DNA of 64,000 bases. Source: Cavia porcellus (Eukaryota; Chordata; Mammalia; Rodentia; Caviidae). Below, in pieces: positions 36,745 through 48,387 of this stretch (its first letter is position 1; every line of letters starts with the position of its first letter). Where the stretch lies: NCBI RefSeq assembly GCF_034190915.1, contig NW_026947484.1:185622982-185686981 (forward strand), read 5' to 3'. Below the pieces are notes generated by a model. That model had not been told where the DNA came from and did no database searches. It saw nothing but the letters and a program-made list of their open reading frames with translations. The position numbers and the translations under genes were made by a program.

Positions 36745-36951
36745 CTACTGGTTGTGACCATTAATGTAGATGGCCTCAATTCACCAATAAAAAGAAATAC
36801 TGACAGAGTGGATCAGGAGAGAGGATCCATCAATATGCTTTATATAAGATATACATTTGACTCTAAAGGAAATTCATGGGCTGAAAGTCGAAGAAGAGAA
36901 GACTCTATGTGATAGGCACCCAGAAAAAAGCAAGGGTAACCTATTCATCAG
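36745..36951 (+). pseudogene. L1 ORF2 stub (endonuclease N terminus, copy A)
   Basis: 'gtgaccattaatgtagatgg', 'cctcaattcaccaataaaaa' and 'aggatccatcaatatgcttt' are the start of the L1 endonuclease domain. The stub runs to about residue 70 of ORF2 and ends at the shared deletion join. It could not form a working enzyme. Confidence 0.8.
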
Positions 36952-37405
36952 ATACAGCATAGTAAATGAGAAAAATAAGGTATTTTTATGCAATGGAAAG
37001 CTACTCAGTTATAAAAGAAACATAATCTTGAGGCTCTTATGGGTAAATGGATGCAACTTAAGATCATGTTCATGGGTAAAATGGTTCAGACTCACATGAG
37101 TGAACATCATGTTGTCTTCCTAGTATAAAAAATTGAAAGAGTTAGTAGCATCTAAAATGTACACTACATATTAAAAAAGTGAAAGGGAGGAAATGTCTAA
37201 AAAGGGAAGTAGTAGCCATTGTTAAGAAGGATATTGCAGGGTTACAAGGAATCTGAGTGTGGTAAATGTATCATTCTCATTTTGGCAATAGGTTAATGGA
37301 AAAATATATGTTAAAACTTATAAAACTACACACATTTTCCAGGAGCAGTCTCCTACTATAGCTCCTTAAAGCTGTTTGGAACATGCACAGTTTTTAAAAG
37401 CCTGG

Positions 37406-37867
37406 TGCTATGGGCTAAGTTATATATGAAAGTCATAACCTCCTCCACTTCAGACTATGATTGTATTTGGAGACTGAATTTGTAAAGAATTGTTTAAATG
37501 AAGTATTTAACTTAGGGTAGAGCTTTAGTAGTAGAGTACTTACTAGCATGTATGAAGTCCCATAACACAGTAAAAAGTAGAAAAAAAGAAATTAAAACAT
37601 TCATTAAAGGTTGGGACTTAATCCAACTTGCCTGACACCTAATAAGAGGAGGAGAGTCACATACCTACAAACACAACACATACCAGGGGAAGACTATGAC
37701 CTGAGAAAGAGAGCCATGATAAGTCAGAGACAAGGGTCTCAAGAGAAGCAGGCTTGCCAACATTTATACTCAGACTTTCAGTTTCCAGAACCTTGGAAAA
37801 AAAAATTTTGGCTTTAAACCATCCAGCCCATGGTATTTTGTCCTGGCAGTCCTAGAAGATGAATATA
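37406..37867 (+). mobile_element. MaLR-type LTR (plus strand) with ID insertion
   Basis: The start 'tgctatgggctaagttatat' followed by 'tgattgtatttggagactg' (37,458-37,477) is a MaLR (MLT1/MST-like) LTR pattern. So is the end 'tttcagtttccagaaccttgg ... aaaccatccagcccatggtattttgtcctggcagtcctag'. I found no matching target duplication. Confidence 0.7.
37513..37590 (+). mobile_element. Degenerate ID SINE inside MaLR LTR
   Basis: 'tagggtagagctttagtagtagagtacttactagcatgtatgaagtccc' is a decayed ID body, followed by A-rich sequence. It interrupts the LTR. Confidence 0.65.
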
Positions 37868-37872
37868 TTCAG

Positions 37873-38302
37873 TGTCTTAGTTACATTTTTCCTGTAGGGA
37901 CAAAATATTCAACACTCACAAGATAAAGTAGGAAAGGTTTATTTTAAGCTTACAGTTTGTAAAGGATTCAGTTCATGGTTTGAGGTTCCAAAGCAAGGCA
38001 ACATGCAGAGGGTTGTGGCACAAGAGAAATCGTCTATGGAGAGAGGAGGCAGAAAGAAGTAGCAGCAACAAGACTTTCTCTTTTGATTTCATTCACGTTA
38101 CATTCTTGTTGGTTAGTACCACTCACAACCAGGGGAGATGTTCTATGTTCACGAAATCACTTCAGCCACACAGAGCCATACTAATCCAATCCACAGATTG
38201 GTCCACGTTATTGTATACCCATAATTGGTCACTCCCAAAACCCCACCTGAGAGCTCATGAGGCTTTGGAAGACAGTTTAGATATAAATCATAATATCCAA
38301 CA
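37873..38302 (-). mobile_element. MT-like MaLR LTR (minus strand)
   Basis: It runs TGTCTTAGTTAC ... ATCCAACA, with 'aggaaaggtttattttaagcttacag' near 37,931 (complement of the poly(A)-signal region). The later 'agagctcatgaggctttgga' region follows the same layout as the LTRs at 50,265 and 55,380. It lies a few bases from the plus-strand LTR at 37,406, so the two 3' ends face each other. The 145-residue frame at 37,980-38,417 is a chance frame within it. Confidence 0.75.
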
Positions 38303-39360
38303 AGTGAGAGACTGCAGTGTATATAACACATGGCCTCTATGCAACTGTATTATGTGTGACTTATTTCCTTTCAGATTATTTCCTTTGTTTTACAACAGCC
38401 ACATATTGTTGTTTTAATTAGACAAATAGTCATAGAATACTATGTGCAACCATTCTGGAATTCAATTTGAAAATCCTAACAACAAAGAAACCATGCTAGA
38501 GAAAGGCACATTTTCTCATTCTGAAAGGAAGATATTTCTACAGGAGAAAACACTATAATTTTACAATGTTAAAACTATAGAAAGGAAATTGGTAAGTGTA
38601 CTTTTGAAATTTTTCTATAAATATTCAGGAGGAAGCCTGCAGACTCTAAATTGCTGATACTGCTGTTTCGAAGATGCCTGCAACACATACTGCAAACACT
38701 CAATGGTGCTATAAACGAGCTGTTCATTAAAATACCTATGTAAATTACAAGACTAAAGGTAATATTCAATATAAAATGCTCCCATTTTTTAGGAAGCTTT
38801 TCAAAATGAGTTTTAAAGTGGCAGTGATTACCAGCAATGTTTTGTTTCACAAGCCTTTCTTTTATTCTTAATTACTTTGATAACAGCATTTATTTGGTGG
38901 TATATGTTAGTAGTCCCTGGATTTCTGTACACCTGTTTCTTCCAGCTGTCTGGAAGGCTGGTTCCCTGACATCTGTACAGAATTCATAGTTCCATTTCCT
39001 ACCAGTAAAGTCACAGGAAAAGCAGTTATAGGGTCACTGTAGGGTTAAAGAGGTTAAAATAAAGGTAGTTAAGCATCAGTTTCTTGCAATGAAATCATTA
39101 CTATCAGGATAAATTCCGAGATGCATACAAAAATTACCATAAGATTCTTTATGTTTTTATAGATATTATAAAAATATCTTTACCAAAGGAATATCCCTTG
39201 CTTAATAAGCTCTCCACTGCTTGTTTTGTATTTATAATTACATATAAACTAAAGGCCTGTTTGTAGTTTTAAGAAGATTAGAATAAAACTAAACACTTAA
39301 AGTTTAGTTTTTTATATGAGATTAAGATAATTATTTCAAAATATTTTCAAAAATTTGCCT
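38303..39360. other. Unassigned DNA
   Basis: No gene or confident repeat recognised between the MaLR LTR and the next L1. Confidence 0.4.
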
Positions 39361-40289
39361 GGGGGGTGTCTGAGGAGAATCGCAGAACAGGCAGCAGCCT
39401 CTCTGAGAGAAACAGTGTAGATGCTGGAATATAGCATTATGGAGAAGACAGGAAGGAAGGAACTGGGTCCCCTCAACCCAGGAAGAAATTAAAGTAAGAA
39501 TTGAAGCCCACAGAGAGAATTTTAAAAAAGAAAACTTAAACAGAAGAAAGCGGTAGGTGGTAGCGCTTTAACCAGGAGCCAGTTCCACCTTGAGCAAAGC
39601 TGTTGAAACCTGAGGACGGACGCAGTCACAGTGAAGGTGGTGTCTGGCAAGCCCAAAAGCCTCTACCTCTCTAGGGAGAGACACAGTAGCCGAGGGGGTG
39701 CAACAGACTAGAGAACTGCACTGGCTGGTGGTGACTCAGTCCTCCCATGGCAGTGGGCAATGGATCGGGGCTGTTTTGGCTTAGTATAAGTCTGGAACCA
39801 GAACTGCAACTGGCTTCATTCAGCCATTCCTAGCTCAGAGCAGATGGGTGGAATTTGCGTGGACTGAGTCCTGGCCCTGTACGCATTTCAACAACCACCA
39901 CAGAGGTTTCCCTAAAGCTATCCCCAACCAGATCCGCAACCCCGCCCATACTTGGTGAGGGCTCCCTGATGTTAACCAGCCCAGGAAGAAGGCAGCAGTC
40001 TGCCCCAACCCTGCTTGCACTCCAATAGCCACCGCAGGCTGGGAAAAGCAGCGAACAGCCCTACACCAGCACACCCAATTGTCACCATCAGATATCCTTA
40101 GCCAGCATAGGCTAGAAAAAGCAAACAGTCTTGCTTCAGAGAAATTGTAGTCAACACAGGAAGTGCCAGGGACCCCACTACCCACTTGTCTGGAAGAAAC
40201 CAGGAACATGACAAGAGGAAGAAGCAAAAGGCAGTCTCTGGCCTCCAGCCCAAGCAGTACTGATCCAGGAGTCGTGAACATGGAAGAGG

Positions 40290-41170
40290 TCGAGAGTTGC
40301 ACACCTCTTCAGAAGTTTCTGAAGCAACAGTAACTGAAATTAAAAAACAACTTCAAGAGGCTATAAAGCAACTTAGAATGCAAATACTATTGCAGGTAAA
40401 AGAAGAAATGAAAAACATAATAAAAGAATTGCTAAGCACATCTAAAGAAGACACAGATAGAAGAATGGGGGAGCATAGAAAAATGAAGGAACCCTCAATG
40501 AATAATATAAAAAAGATTTAGAATACAAGAAACAGACTCAAAGAGATTACCAAGAAATTAAAAACTCCATTGAAAGCTGGAAAAACTGCTTGAAAGATAC
40601 TAAAGATAGAATATCAAATCTTGAAGACAGGTTTTTAGCTTGTGATTATGAAAGGAAAGATCTCTTTAAAATAAGAAGGAATCAGGAAATAACAATGCAA
40701 AGGCTACAAGAAAATAAGAAGTATAATTTAAGAATTAAAAATGTGAGTGACAAAGCATGGATAAGCACAAATGAAATACAGAGGGTATTTATAGAAATAA
40801 TAAAGAAAACTTCCCAAGCATAGGAAAAGGAAATGGTATTCAGATAGTGAGGCATACAGAGCTCAAGCCAGTTATAACCAAAATAAATCTACACCCAGAC
40901 ATTTAATAATCAAGATTCTAGAAATTCAACATAAGAACAGAACTTTAAAAACTGTCAGAGAAAAGAAATATATCACCTGTAAAGGAAAACCTATCAGAAT
41001 CACAACAGACTTCTCAACACAAACCATCAAATCAAGAAGAGCTTGGAGCAAAGTATTCCAAGCCCTGAAAGAAAATAACCCCCAGCCCAGACTGATGTAC
41101 CCTGAAAAACTATCTCTCAGAATTAATGGAGAAACAAGATGCTTCCAAGACAGAGAGGAACTGGTGGAGT
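40290..41170 (+). pseudogene. L1 ORF1 (copy B), broken
   Basis: Open pieces at 40,297-40,521 (74 residues) and 40,590-40,823 (77 residues) carry the coiled-coil region (EIKKQLQEAIKQL, then DRISNLEDRF). The C-terminal RNA-binding part continues at about 40,905-41,130 in another frame. Stops separate the pieces, so no full protein can be made. Confidence 0.8.
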
Positions 41171-41349
41171 TCATGACCACCAATTCAACCATACAAAAAA
41201 TACTAAAGGACATTCTAAAGAGATAGAAAGACAGACATTGTTTCAAGAACAGCAACAGAAGGGGCTCACCGAATGGAGTAGACAGTGGAATAAAGGGGAA
41301 AAATAGACAACCAATGGCAGAAAAATAGCATAGCACAGATGAGGCAGAG

Positions 41350-41561
41350 AAGGTTGGCCATAATCAGTAACATTGATGGTCTCAAACACTAATAAAAAGA
41401 AACAGAGTCAAAGTGGGTCAGAAGATAGGGTCCATCAAGATGCTCTATATAAGAAATATACTTAATGTGAAAGAGAGTTTATAGACTGAAAGTCAAAGAT
41501 GAGAAAATAATGCTTTAAGTGACAGGGAACCAGAAAAAAGTAAGGGTAGCTTGCCCATCAG
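41350..41561 (+). pseudogene. L1 ORF2 stub (endonuclease N terminus, copy B)
   Basis: 'gtaacattgatggtctcaaa', 'agggtccatcaagatgctct' and 'atagactgaaagtcaaagat' are the start of the L1 endonuclease. The sequence then jumps to the L1 3' UTR at the join shared with copy A. Confidence 0.8.
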
Positions 41562-41829
41562 CTGCAGATTGGTTACAAAGCCATGACATTTTTATAGTGA
41601 AACTGCTCAGCCATAAAGAAAGAAAACCTTGAGGCTCTTGTAGGTAAATGGATACAACTTGAGATCATGCTCAGGGGTAAAAAGGTTCAGTCTCTTAGGT
41701 GAATAGCAGGTTGCCTCCCTAATATGAAAACTAAAGGAGTTAGTGAGATCCAAAATGTACAATACATTCTGGGAAAGAGAAAGGGGAGGAATTGTCTAAA
41801 TAGGAAAGGCAGAGGATATTGGTTATCTT

Positions 41830-42395
41830 GTATCATGATTTGAAACCCATATTGCTTTCATCTCTCTGTTTAGTTTGGTTTTATTCTGTTCCAATTTGTT
41901 TACTTGTACTAGATTTGACTGCATAGACAGCTATTCCAAAGATAGCAGGATGTATTATGGTAACCATTTTTTATTTCCTATTAGCTTGATTTGAAACCCT
42001 GTATTGTTTTCATTGTTTTGTTTCCACTGATTTTATTCTATTCTGTTTTGTTTGATAGTATCAAGTCTGATGGTGTGGGCAACTACTTTGAAGACAATAA
42101 GATGCACTATGATACCCATCATGGCTTGATTATTATCTTCTTTTGAAGTCCTATAATATTTCCATTGTTTTGTTTTTATTGGTTTTGTTCTGTACTGTTT
42201 TGTTCAATTTTATTATGCCTGATGATGTGGCCAAATGTTTTAAAGATACCAAGAGCCATTATGGTAGCCATTTTTGATCTCCTTGTATTTTGTTTTTAAG
42301 TCATGTACCATGTTCATCCTTTTGTTTTGATTGACTCTGTTTTGTATTGTCTCATTTGGTTTTATTCTTCAAGATAAAAAAATTGCTTTCCCAAA
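41830..42395 (+). repeat. 152-bp tandem monomers in L1 3' end
   Basis: Equivalent anchor bases fall at 41,961, 42,113 and 42,265, exactly 152 bp apart. Each monomer has a [t/g]gg-caact-tttgaaga-caataagat-gta-tatg start, then TTTGAAATCCTGTATT-like and TTTTGTTCTGTTTTGTTT-like parts, with strong divergence between units. The same monomers occur in the L1 3' ends at 33.7, 54.9, 55.7 and 62.1 kb. Confidence 0.85.
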
Positions 42396-42669
42396 TTTTT
42401 AGTTGAGAAATTATTTACTATACTTTTCCAGGAAGCTTGACTAAATTCTGGGTGTGTTGCCATGCAGATAAAGCCTTTGATTTTATAGAGTTGAAAATAA
42501 GTGGGAAAAACAAATAAATCAAGATTAGTTAAGTGTTGTTAACAGGTAAAATTACAGGAGTAACGGATTTTCACAGAGAAATGAGATACCATGTATATTG
42601 AAAGGACTTTGGAATAATTTATTATCACATTTTAAAAGTATATAAATTAAAATTACACTGCTAAGATAG

Positions 42670-43330
42670 TAACTGAGGTGTTTGCAACAAGATTTTATTC
42701 TACAGATGCTCATCATGCAACTGTTCATAACTGTAAACACTGGAAGAAAAATAATCCCAGCAAAAGAGCATTCATTAAACAAATAAAATACAATGCATCA
42801 GCAAAATTGTGCAACCATTAAATGATATCTCGTGTTTCTCATGTGAAAGACAGGTTTTTCCCCTCTTTTTGAACTATATAATAGTAAAGGGATGTTTAAA
42901 AGATATAAACCTACAACCAATAAGAGGAAAAGAAAGTAGCCAGCAATAAACAGTGGGAGGTAAATGGAAGAATCTGAATAGACGAAGCATAGCAAAAAAA
43001 GCCACAATCTGGGACTCCTCTATGAGCATGAGTAAAGAAATAAAAAAAGGATCCACCAGTGAATGCAAAAGCTAAAAGCAATATAACATAAGGAAATAAC
43101 GAAAAGACTAAAAATGAGTCATAGAAAAAGGTGAATGCACAGAAATTGTGAAACAATTTGTCTTCTCCCCTGCCTGCCTCTAGGGACCTGAAGCTTTATT
43201 CTTAATCTTAGACAAATCTTGTAGCAAAGTGTATAGAAATGGAGGACATTATGTTAAGCAAAATAAGATAATCAAAAAGAAAAAAATATCTCTCTAATAT
43301 GGGAAAGCTAAGACCCTGTTTCAAAACTTA
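42670..43330 (+). mobile_element. Old L1 3' fragment(s)
   Basis: 'ttcataactgtaaacactgg' near 42,722 and 'gaaatggaggacattatgttaagcaaaataag' (43,235-43,266) follow the L1 3' UTR. The middle part is too diverged to assign. Confidence 0.5.
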
Positions 43331-43387
43331 AGAAGAATTAAGAGGGATGTGGTAGTGAAAATCCCTGAATTTGATACCTAGTACTAC

Positions 43388-43397
43388 AAAGAAAGAG

Positions 43398-43444
<47 letters not shown>

Positions 43445-43447
43445 AAA
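43388..43447. repeat. (GAAA)n microsatellite
   Basis: About 14 near-perfect GAAA units, likely grown from an A-rich retroposon tail. Confidence 0.97.
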
Positions 43448-44980
43448 ATTATATTTAAATTATTTGAATGTAGAATAGTAATTACCAAAGTTTGGAAAGC
43501 AGGGAGAAATAAGGGAAGCTGGAGAAGAGCTGCACAATGTGGCAGCATAGCTCCCAATAACCTATTATATACTTTATGAAGAACTGGAAGAGAGGAACTT
43601 AAATGCTCCAAGAATAAAAATAAGCAAATGAAAGTCCTAATGACTCTGTGCATCCTACATACATAAGTTGAAATTGTGCACCTTAAAATATGTACTGGTA
43701 TTTCCTACTAATCAAAATAAAAATTTGTCATAAAAGAAACTGGAAGGGACTAAGGTAGCCAAGACTGAGTACTGAGGCTAACAAACACTTTGTTACATTA
43801 TAGAGCTGTTTTCTAATCTAGTAACCACTTTTTGTCCTCAAATCCCCGTTCTGGAAAAAAAAAGGGGAGCCAATATCCCTAAACTGCCATCAAAGTCTAT
43901 ATAGTCTAACTTCCTATTATTCACTTTTAAATATTAACAAATGAGACATTTGAGAAATGTCTGCAGCATGCAAGACAAATATCAAGAAAAAACAAAGATA
44001 AAAAGACCTTCAAATTAGAATCCTCAGTGACATTTAAGAAAACATTCCTTCTCTAAAAAATACTCCCTAGTAAAAGAGAAACTGAACTGGAGAATAAAAG
44101 AGCTCTTAAAAGTTAAATATTTGGATTTGGAGATGAAACCCAAGCCCATCCCTACTGCCCTACCATCCAGTTCCAATCCTGTGATCAGTCTCTCAGCTAT
44201 AGAAGCTGCCAATGTGCCTTAGACATTATAAAGGTTTTGCTGTCTGCTGAGATTCTGGATGAAAACAAATCTGAGAGGCAAAAGTTTTTCAAAGTCTTCA
44301 GAGAAACTCAACAAGCACTGTGGTGACCCTGGCGCAAAGGCTAAAAAAGTTCTAGCTTAGTGGTTTTCTGAAGTGAAGTTATCTCAAAAGCTCGAAAGCT
44401 CTTATAGCCAAAGCCATGCCCAATCCTAATTAATTCCAAGACTCTAGTGGTCGAATAGAATCAGTATTCTTGAGGTTTTTGAGGTAATCCAAAATCATGG
44501 CCAGACTTTAAAATTCAGTGTACCAGGCACTTCAAGAGCAACATCAGGATAGCAAGAACTGCAGTAACCTGTAGAAACTGGTTTGGAATGGTCAATTATG
44601 TCCTATTCTAGACTCCCTCAGGATCTATATTTAAATAAGATGATCAAGGATTTATGTCAACATGAAAATGTAAATTCTATACTGAGACGGAGACCAGAGG
44701 ACTAGACCAATTAACCAAGAATGGCTTCTGCTATTTTTTAAAATACCACAAAAATAATTCCTGTGCATAATCAAACTGAAGATCTCTGCTAAATATTGCA
44801 ATCAAAGCAACCAAAATGAAAGATTGACTAACCATCACTTGCTACACCATTGGCCCTCTGAGAATGAAACTGATGTAAGTCTTGCATCCACATGAAGTGT
44901 CCAACAGTCAGCCCCATGCACAAAAGGTGAAACCTGAGTTAATGAAGAAAAAAGACACATTAAAAACAGTGAGGTAGAGA
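43448..44980. other. Unassigned DNA
   Basis: No gene or confident repeat in about 1.5 kb. A part of it may be an old L1 flank. Confidence 0.4.
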
Positions 44981-46428
44981 TTGGCAATAAAATTGTCTCA
45001 CCGACACCTGATGGGGAAAAAAAGTAGATCTCTGGGAATCAGGAGACAGCTAACAAGAAAACTAAAAATCACAGAACCCCTGGGGAAATGGAGCATAAAC
45101 AGAGAAAGGAATGACGCTATTAGGAAAGACAACCCTGGCTTCCAGTGAAAGAAGCCTGTCTTTACTAGAAACAAAGTCAGCCGGGAAAGGGTCAGGGTCC
45201 GCATCTCCAGGGAGAAGCAACAGACTAAATCAAGAGCAGTAACCTCCTCCAGCTCACCCCACCAAAAACCTGCAGCTATTTTAAACTCCAGAAACAGCAC
45301 AGTCTTTTACTCTGAAAGTGACTTCTGCAGGCTGGAGCTAGAAAATAAATCCAGTGATGCCAGTGTCTGTCATATTTGAGAGCAAGTATCTGGAGTCATT
45401 TTGAGAAGGGTTTAAAAAATTGAACTGTAGAACAATTACGGAGTAACCACACTGACTGGGTGGGAGAAAGCCATGAAAGACATCTACAGGGAGGGTGTAG
45501 CCTAGACGTAGACCCCCAGAGAAGCTTAAATTCAGGCTGGCAAGGTTTCAAGGGTCCTACCTATCATGATAAGACTTCAGGCTGGTAGCGTGTAGCACTT
45601 GGGGCCAGGCATGAAAATGTTGACATTAAATCCAGCAAACTGCTTGGCCCAGTGTTCTGCTGCTGACATACAAACAGACATCAGAGGTCTGTTTGCTTTC
45701 TCTGTCTCTCACCATGATTGGGTACGTGCCTCAGAGCGGACAGTCCCCATAGACTTAGGTCTGTGAAGTGAGAGGCTCTGGAGGGCTGGGGTAGCTCACA
45801 AACCCACAAGCTGTAGATCCAGGTGGAGGAAGTCATGACTTAGGGCACAAAGAGAGAGACACAGCAAGTAGGAGCAACTGGCGTGAATACAGTGCTACAG
45901 AGGACATCATTGACTGACCGTGTCCAGTGGGAAACACAGGCAAGGGTTCAGCATTCACACACAAAAATCTGAGTGGAAAAAGGATTAATCTTAGTAGGAT
46001 TCACTATCTCTCTTCCTTATCTGGTGAATTCCAATATCACTGAACCCGGAAAGGAATCACTCATTAAAAAACATTAAGAAATTTTTTAAATTCATTTCTT
46101 ACTTCATTGTTTTTCACGAAATTGGACTTTTCTTCTTTTCTTTATTTTGCTCTGGCTTTTGCTTTTTTCTTCTTGTTCTTTTTTGTTCATGTTACTTTTG
46201 TCTAACTCTATTAATGTCCTTATAATAATTAATAGATGCTTTGTCTCACATTTCTCTCCTCCTTCTCCTTCTCCTTTCCTTTCCTTTGTTTTTCAACTTT
46301 TATTACTTGGATTCCCCCCCTCCCCATCCTCCATCTTTACAAGTATTGTTATAAAGCTTTATCAGTCTTTTGATATTTAGTTGATGTTGTGCTATTATTG
46401 TTAAAAAAAAAAAAAAAAAAACTTTTCA

Positions 46429-46433
46429 ATTGT
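46429..46433. repeat. Target site duplication ATTGT (left)
   Basis: ATTGT directly precedes the LTR and recurs at 46,780-46,784 directly after it. Five bases is the usual length for ERV3/MaLR insertions. Confidence 0.8.
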
Positions 46434-46779
46434 TGTCATGGTTTATGTCTGTGGCCCCCAGGTCTCACTCATTTGCATTGTGCATTTTTGACTGGTTCAT
46501 TGTCTAGAATTTGGATTGACGGTGTCAGTGCTACACCCACCCAGAGCTGGAGCCAGCATACAATTTAATGGCAGGAATAAGATGTGTCTCTCTCTCTCTT
46601 GCCGGTTTCCCCTTGCTGTTTGCAGCCACCATGAACTGCAGCCCTGCCATGCCACCCTCCCTTGGAGCCAACTGAGTATGGACTGAAACCTCCAAAAACT
46701 GTAAGAAATAAACCTTTCCTTTCCCAACTTCGGGCATCAGATATTTTGTCTCAGCAATGAGTAAAAAGTAACTAAGACA
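46434..46779 (+). mobile_element. MaLR solo LTR (MT-like), plus strand
   Basis: This 346-bp LTR starts TGTCATGGTTTATG, ends AACTAAGACA and is flanked by the 5-bp duplication ATTGT. It has a poly(A) signal AATAAA at 46,707-46,712 and the typical MaLR end 'ggactgaaacctccaaaaactgtaag ... cagatattttgtctcagcaatgag'. The 76- and 91-residue minus-strand frames across it are chance frames. Confidence 0.88.
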
Positions 46780-48120
46780 ATTGTTAATGGTGCTATAGAT
46801 GTGCATTTAGTAGCTATTTATTGAATGTTAATATTTGTTTTTTCTTTGTGTCTACAATTACAGGTTTCTATTATTAAGAGAGATACAGTGGTGACTTCTT
46901 TTGGTATGTCAATATCCAACTTGTCACAGACTCTGATATTGTTGGTGATTTTGTTGCTATGAACCAGGCAGCACAGTTGTTGCTGTTAATTGGTTTTTAC
47001 TGTATGCCGGTATCTGATTTGCCTTTGTGTCATTAGCAATGCTATATTTCATGTCCAGAATAATGAACATTGGACCAATTACACTGCACTCCCTCATTCC
47101 CAAATTAATGGATGGTGACAGGCAGAGGCCTATAGTTAGCCATCCACAAATGGCATCACCACAAACTAGATACTATCTAAAGAGATCTCCATACTAGAAA
47201 CAATGTGTTTTAAGTATATTTGATCTACAGCCATCAACACATCAAAATGAAAAAATACACGTATAATAACATAAATCAATAAGACATTCCAAACAACTTT
47301 CAATTCCCTTAAATCTATTCCAAAGGTTACTGAAGGGAAGGAAATAAAAAAACTAAGCAGTTGAAATATACAAAATGATTAAACAGGGGATCAAAAAACT
47401 TTTAAAAAAACATATCATTATGTTTATCATCAAGCTCTAATATGATATAAATAGCCAGATAATAGATTTAATAAACAAAATGATTAATGATCTAACAAAT
47501 GACACTAATAAAAAGTTAACTAGACTAAACAAAATGGTACAAAGCAGTATCAAACAGTGTTGCAAAGAATTAGAGACCATGAGAGATACCAAACAGAAAT
47601 CCAGGAGATAAAAAATTCTATTGAAAGTAGGAGGAACAATCAAAAGTGATCGAGGCCAGAGTGCCAGACCAGAAGACAGGGCTGACACAGGTGACTGTGT
47701 ACTCAAAGCGCCTTAAAAATAACAGGAGAACATGAAAAATGCATGCCACAGCTGCTACACAGCATGAAGACTAATCTAAGCCTGACTGCAAATCTTTGAA
47801 AAATCATAAGACAACACAAATGACACAAAAGTTTACCCTTTGATCTTAGGAAAGTTTTGAGATTTCAAATTGACTGTCATTGCTGAACTTCAGTATGAGT
47901 TAGAAGGACATGCACTGAGGAAAAATATCTTCATATAAACTGTCTACATAGATTAAACTCTGTCTTCCATAAAAACAGAGAAAATTCTGACAAAGAAGAA
48001 AAGCATGGCGCATCTCATCTGAAAAGGGTCTAAGACCCTAGACATTGGTAGGCTCATTTCCATAAATATCACTCACCTGTAAATGCAAAAATGCAGAAAA
48101 TGAACCATGATATGTGAGGG

Positions 48121-48387
48121 AAAATACTGTGGTGATTCAGAAGTGACACTTCAAGATAAAAAAAATAAAGACAAAATAAAAGGCATGATCGAACTACACA
48201 ATGAAAGTTCAAGTTTAAAAAAAAAATTATTACAGGAAAGACACAATGCCACTAATCCTTCTCAAGATATTCCCCTCACTTGCTGCTTTCTGAAGCAGTG
48301 CTCGAGTCCTTTTCTGTGAGTAGTTTTCAAGGGTGTGATCAAAATACAGTGAATTCTGTGGAAGTGCAATCTAAGGGCAAAGCAAGT
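48121..48387. other. Unassigned stretch before SINE dimer
   Basis: A-rich, probably the end of the old L1 relic. No gene seen. Confidence 0.35.

Larger units (their letters stand above)
35340..37330 (+). mobile_element. Internally deleted L1 (half-L1 type), copy A
   Basis: In order it holds a 5' UTR/ORF1 start region, ORF1, about 220 bp of the ORF2 endonuclease start, and then directly the L1 3' UTR. Nearly all of ORF2, about 3.4 kb by comparison with copy 1, is missing. The join lies at an ATCAG at 36,947-36,951. Copy B at 39.4 kb has the same join. Elements that keep ORF1 and lose ORF2 are known as half-L1 (HAL1). The 5' limit is approximate. Confidence 0.8.
39361..42395 (+). mobile_element. 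Internally deleted L1 (half-L1 type), copy B
   Basis: It has a 5' UTR of about 900 bp (39,361-40,270), ORF1 (about 40,290-41,170), an ORF2 endonuclease stub (about 41,350-41,561), then a jump into the L1 3' UTR (from 41,561). A tandem monomer array ends it near 42,395. The deletion join lies at ATCAG, 41,557-41,561, the same place as in copy A. It is the longest copy of the deleted form, with both 5' and 3' regions present. The final spacer and last monomer seen at 34.2-34.55 kb are absent. Confidence 0.8.
44990..48120 (+). mobile_element. Old L1 5' half: 5' UTR and ORF1 relic, split by a MaLR LTR
   Basis: The ORF1-like part at about 47,580-47,720 ('gaaatccaggagataaaaaa' ... 'accagaagacagggctgaca') lines up with 35,935-36,065 of copy A. 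Upstream sequence, including a T-rich stretch at 46,100-46,280 and 'atggatggtgacaggcagagg' near 47,108, fits the 5' UTR of an old L1. It is very diverged and no frame is intact. The 5' limit is uncertain. Confidence 0.5.

Noticed and set aside
37980..38417. 145-residue plus-strand frame
   Set aside because: Most of it lies within a minus-strand MaLR LTR, so it is a chance frame.
39835..40302. 155-residue minus-strand frame
   Set aside because: It lies antisense to the 5' UTR of half-L1 copy B and has no recognisable domain.
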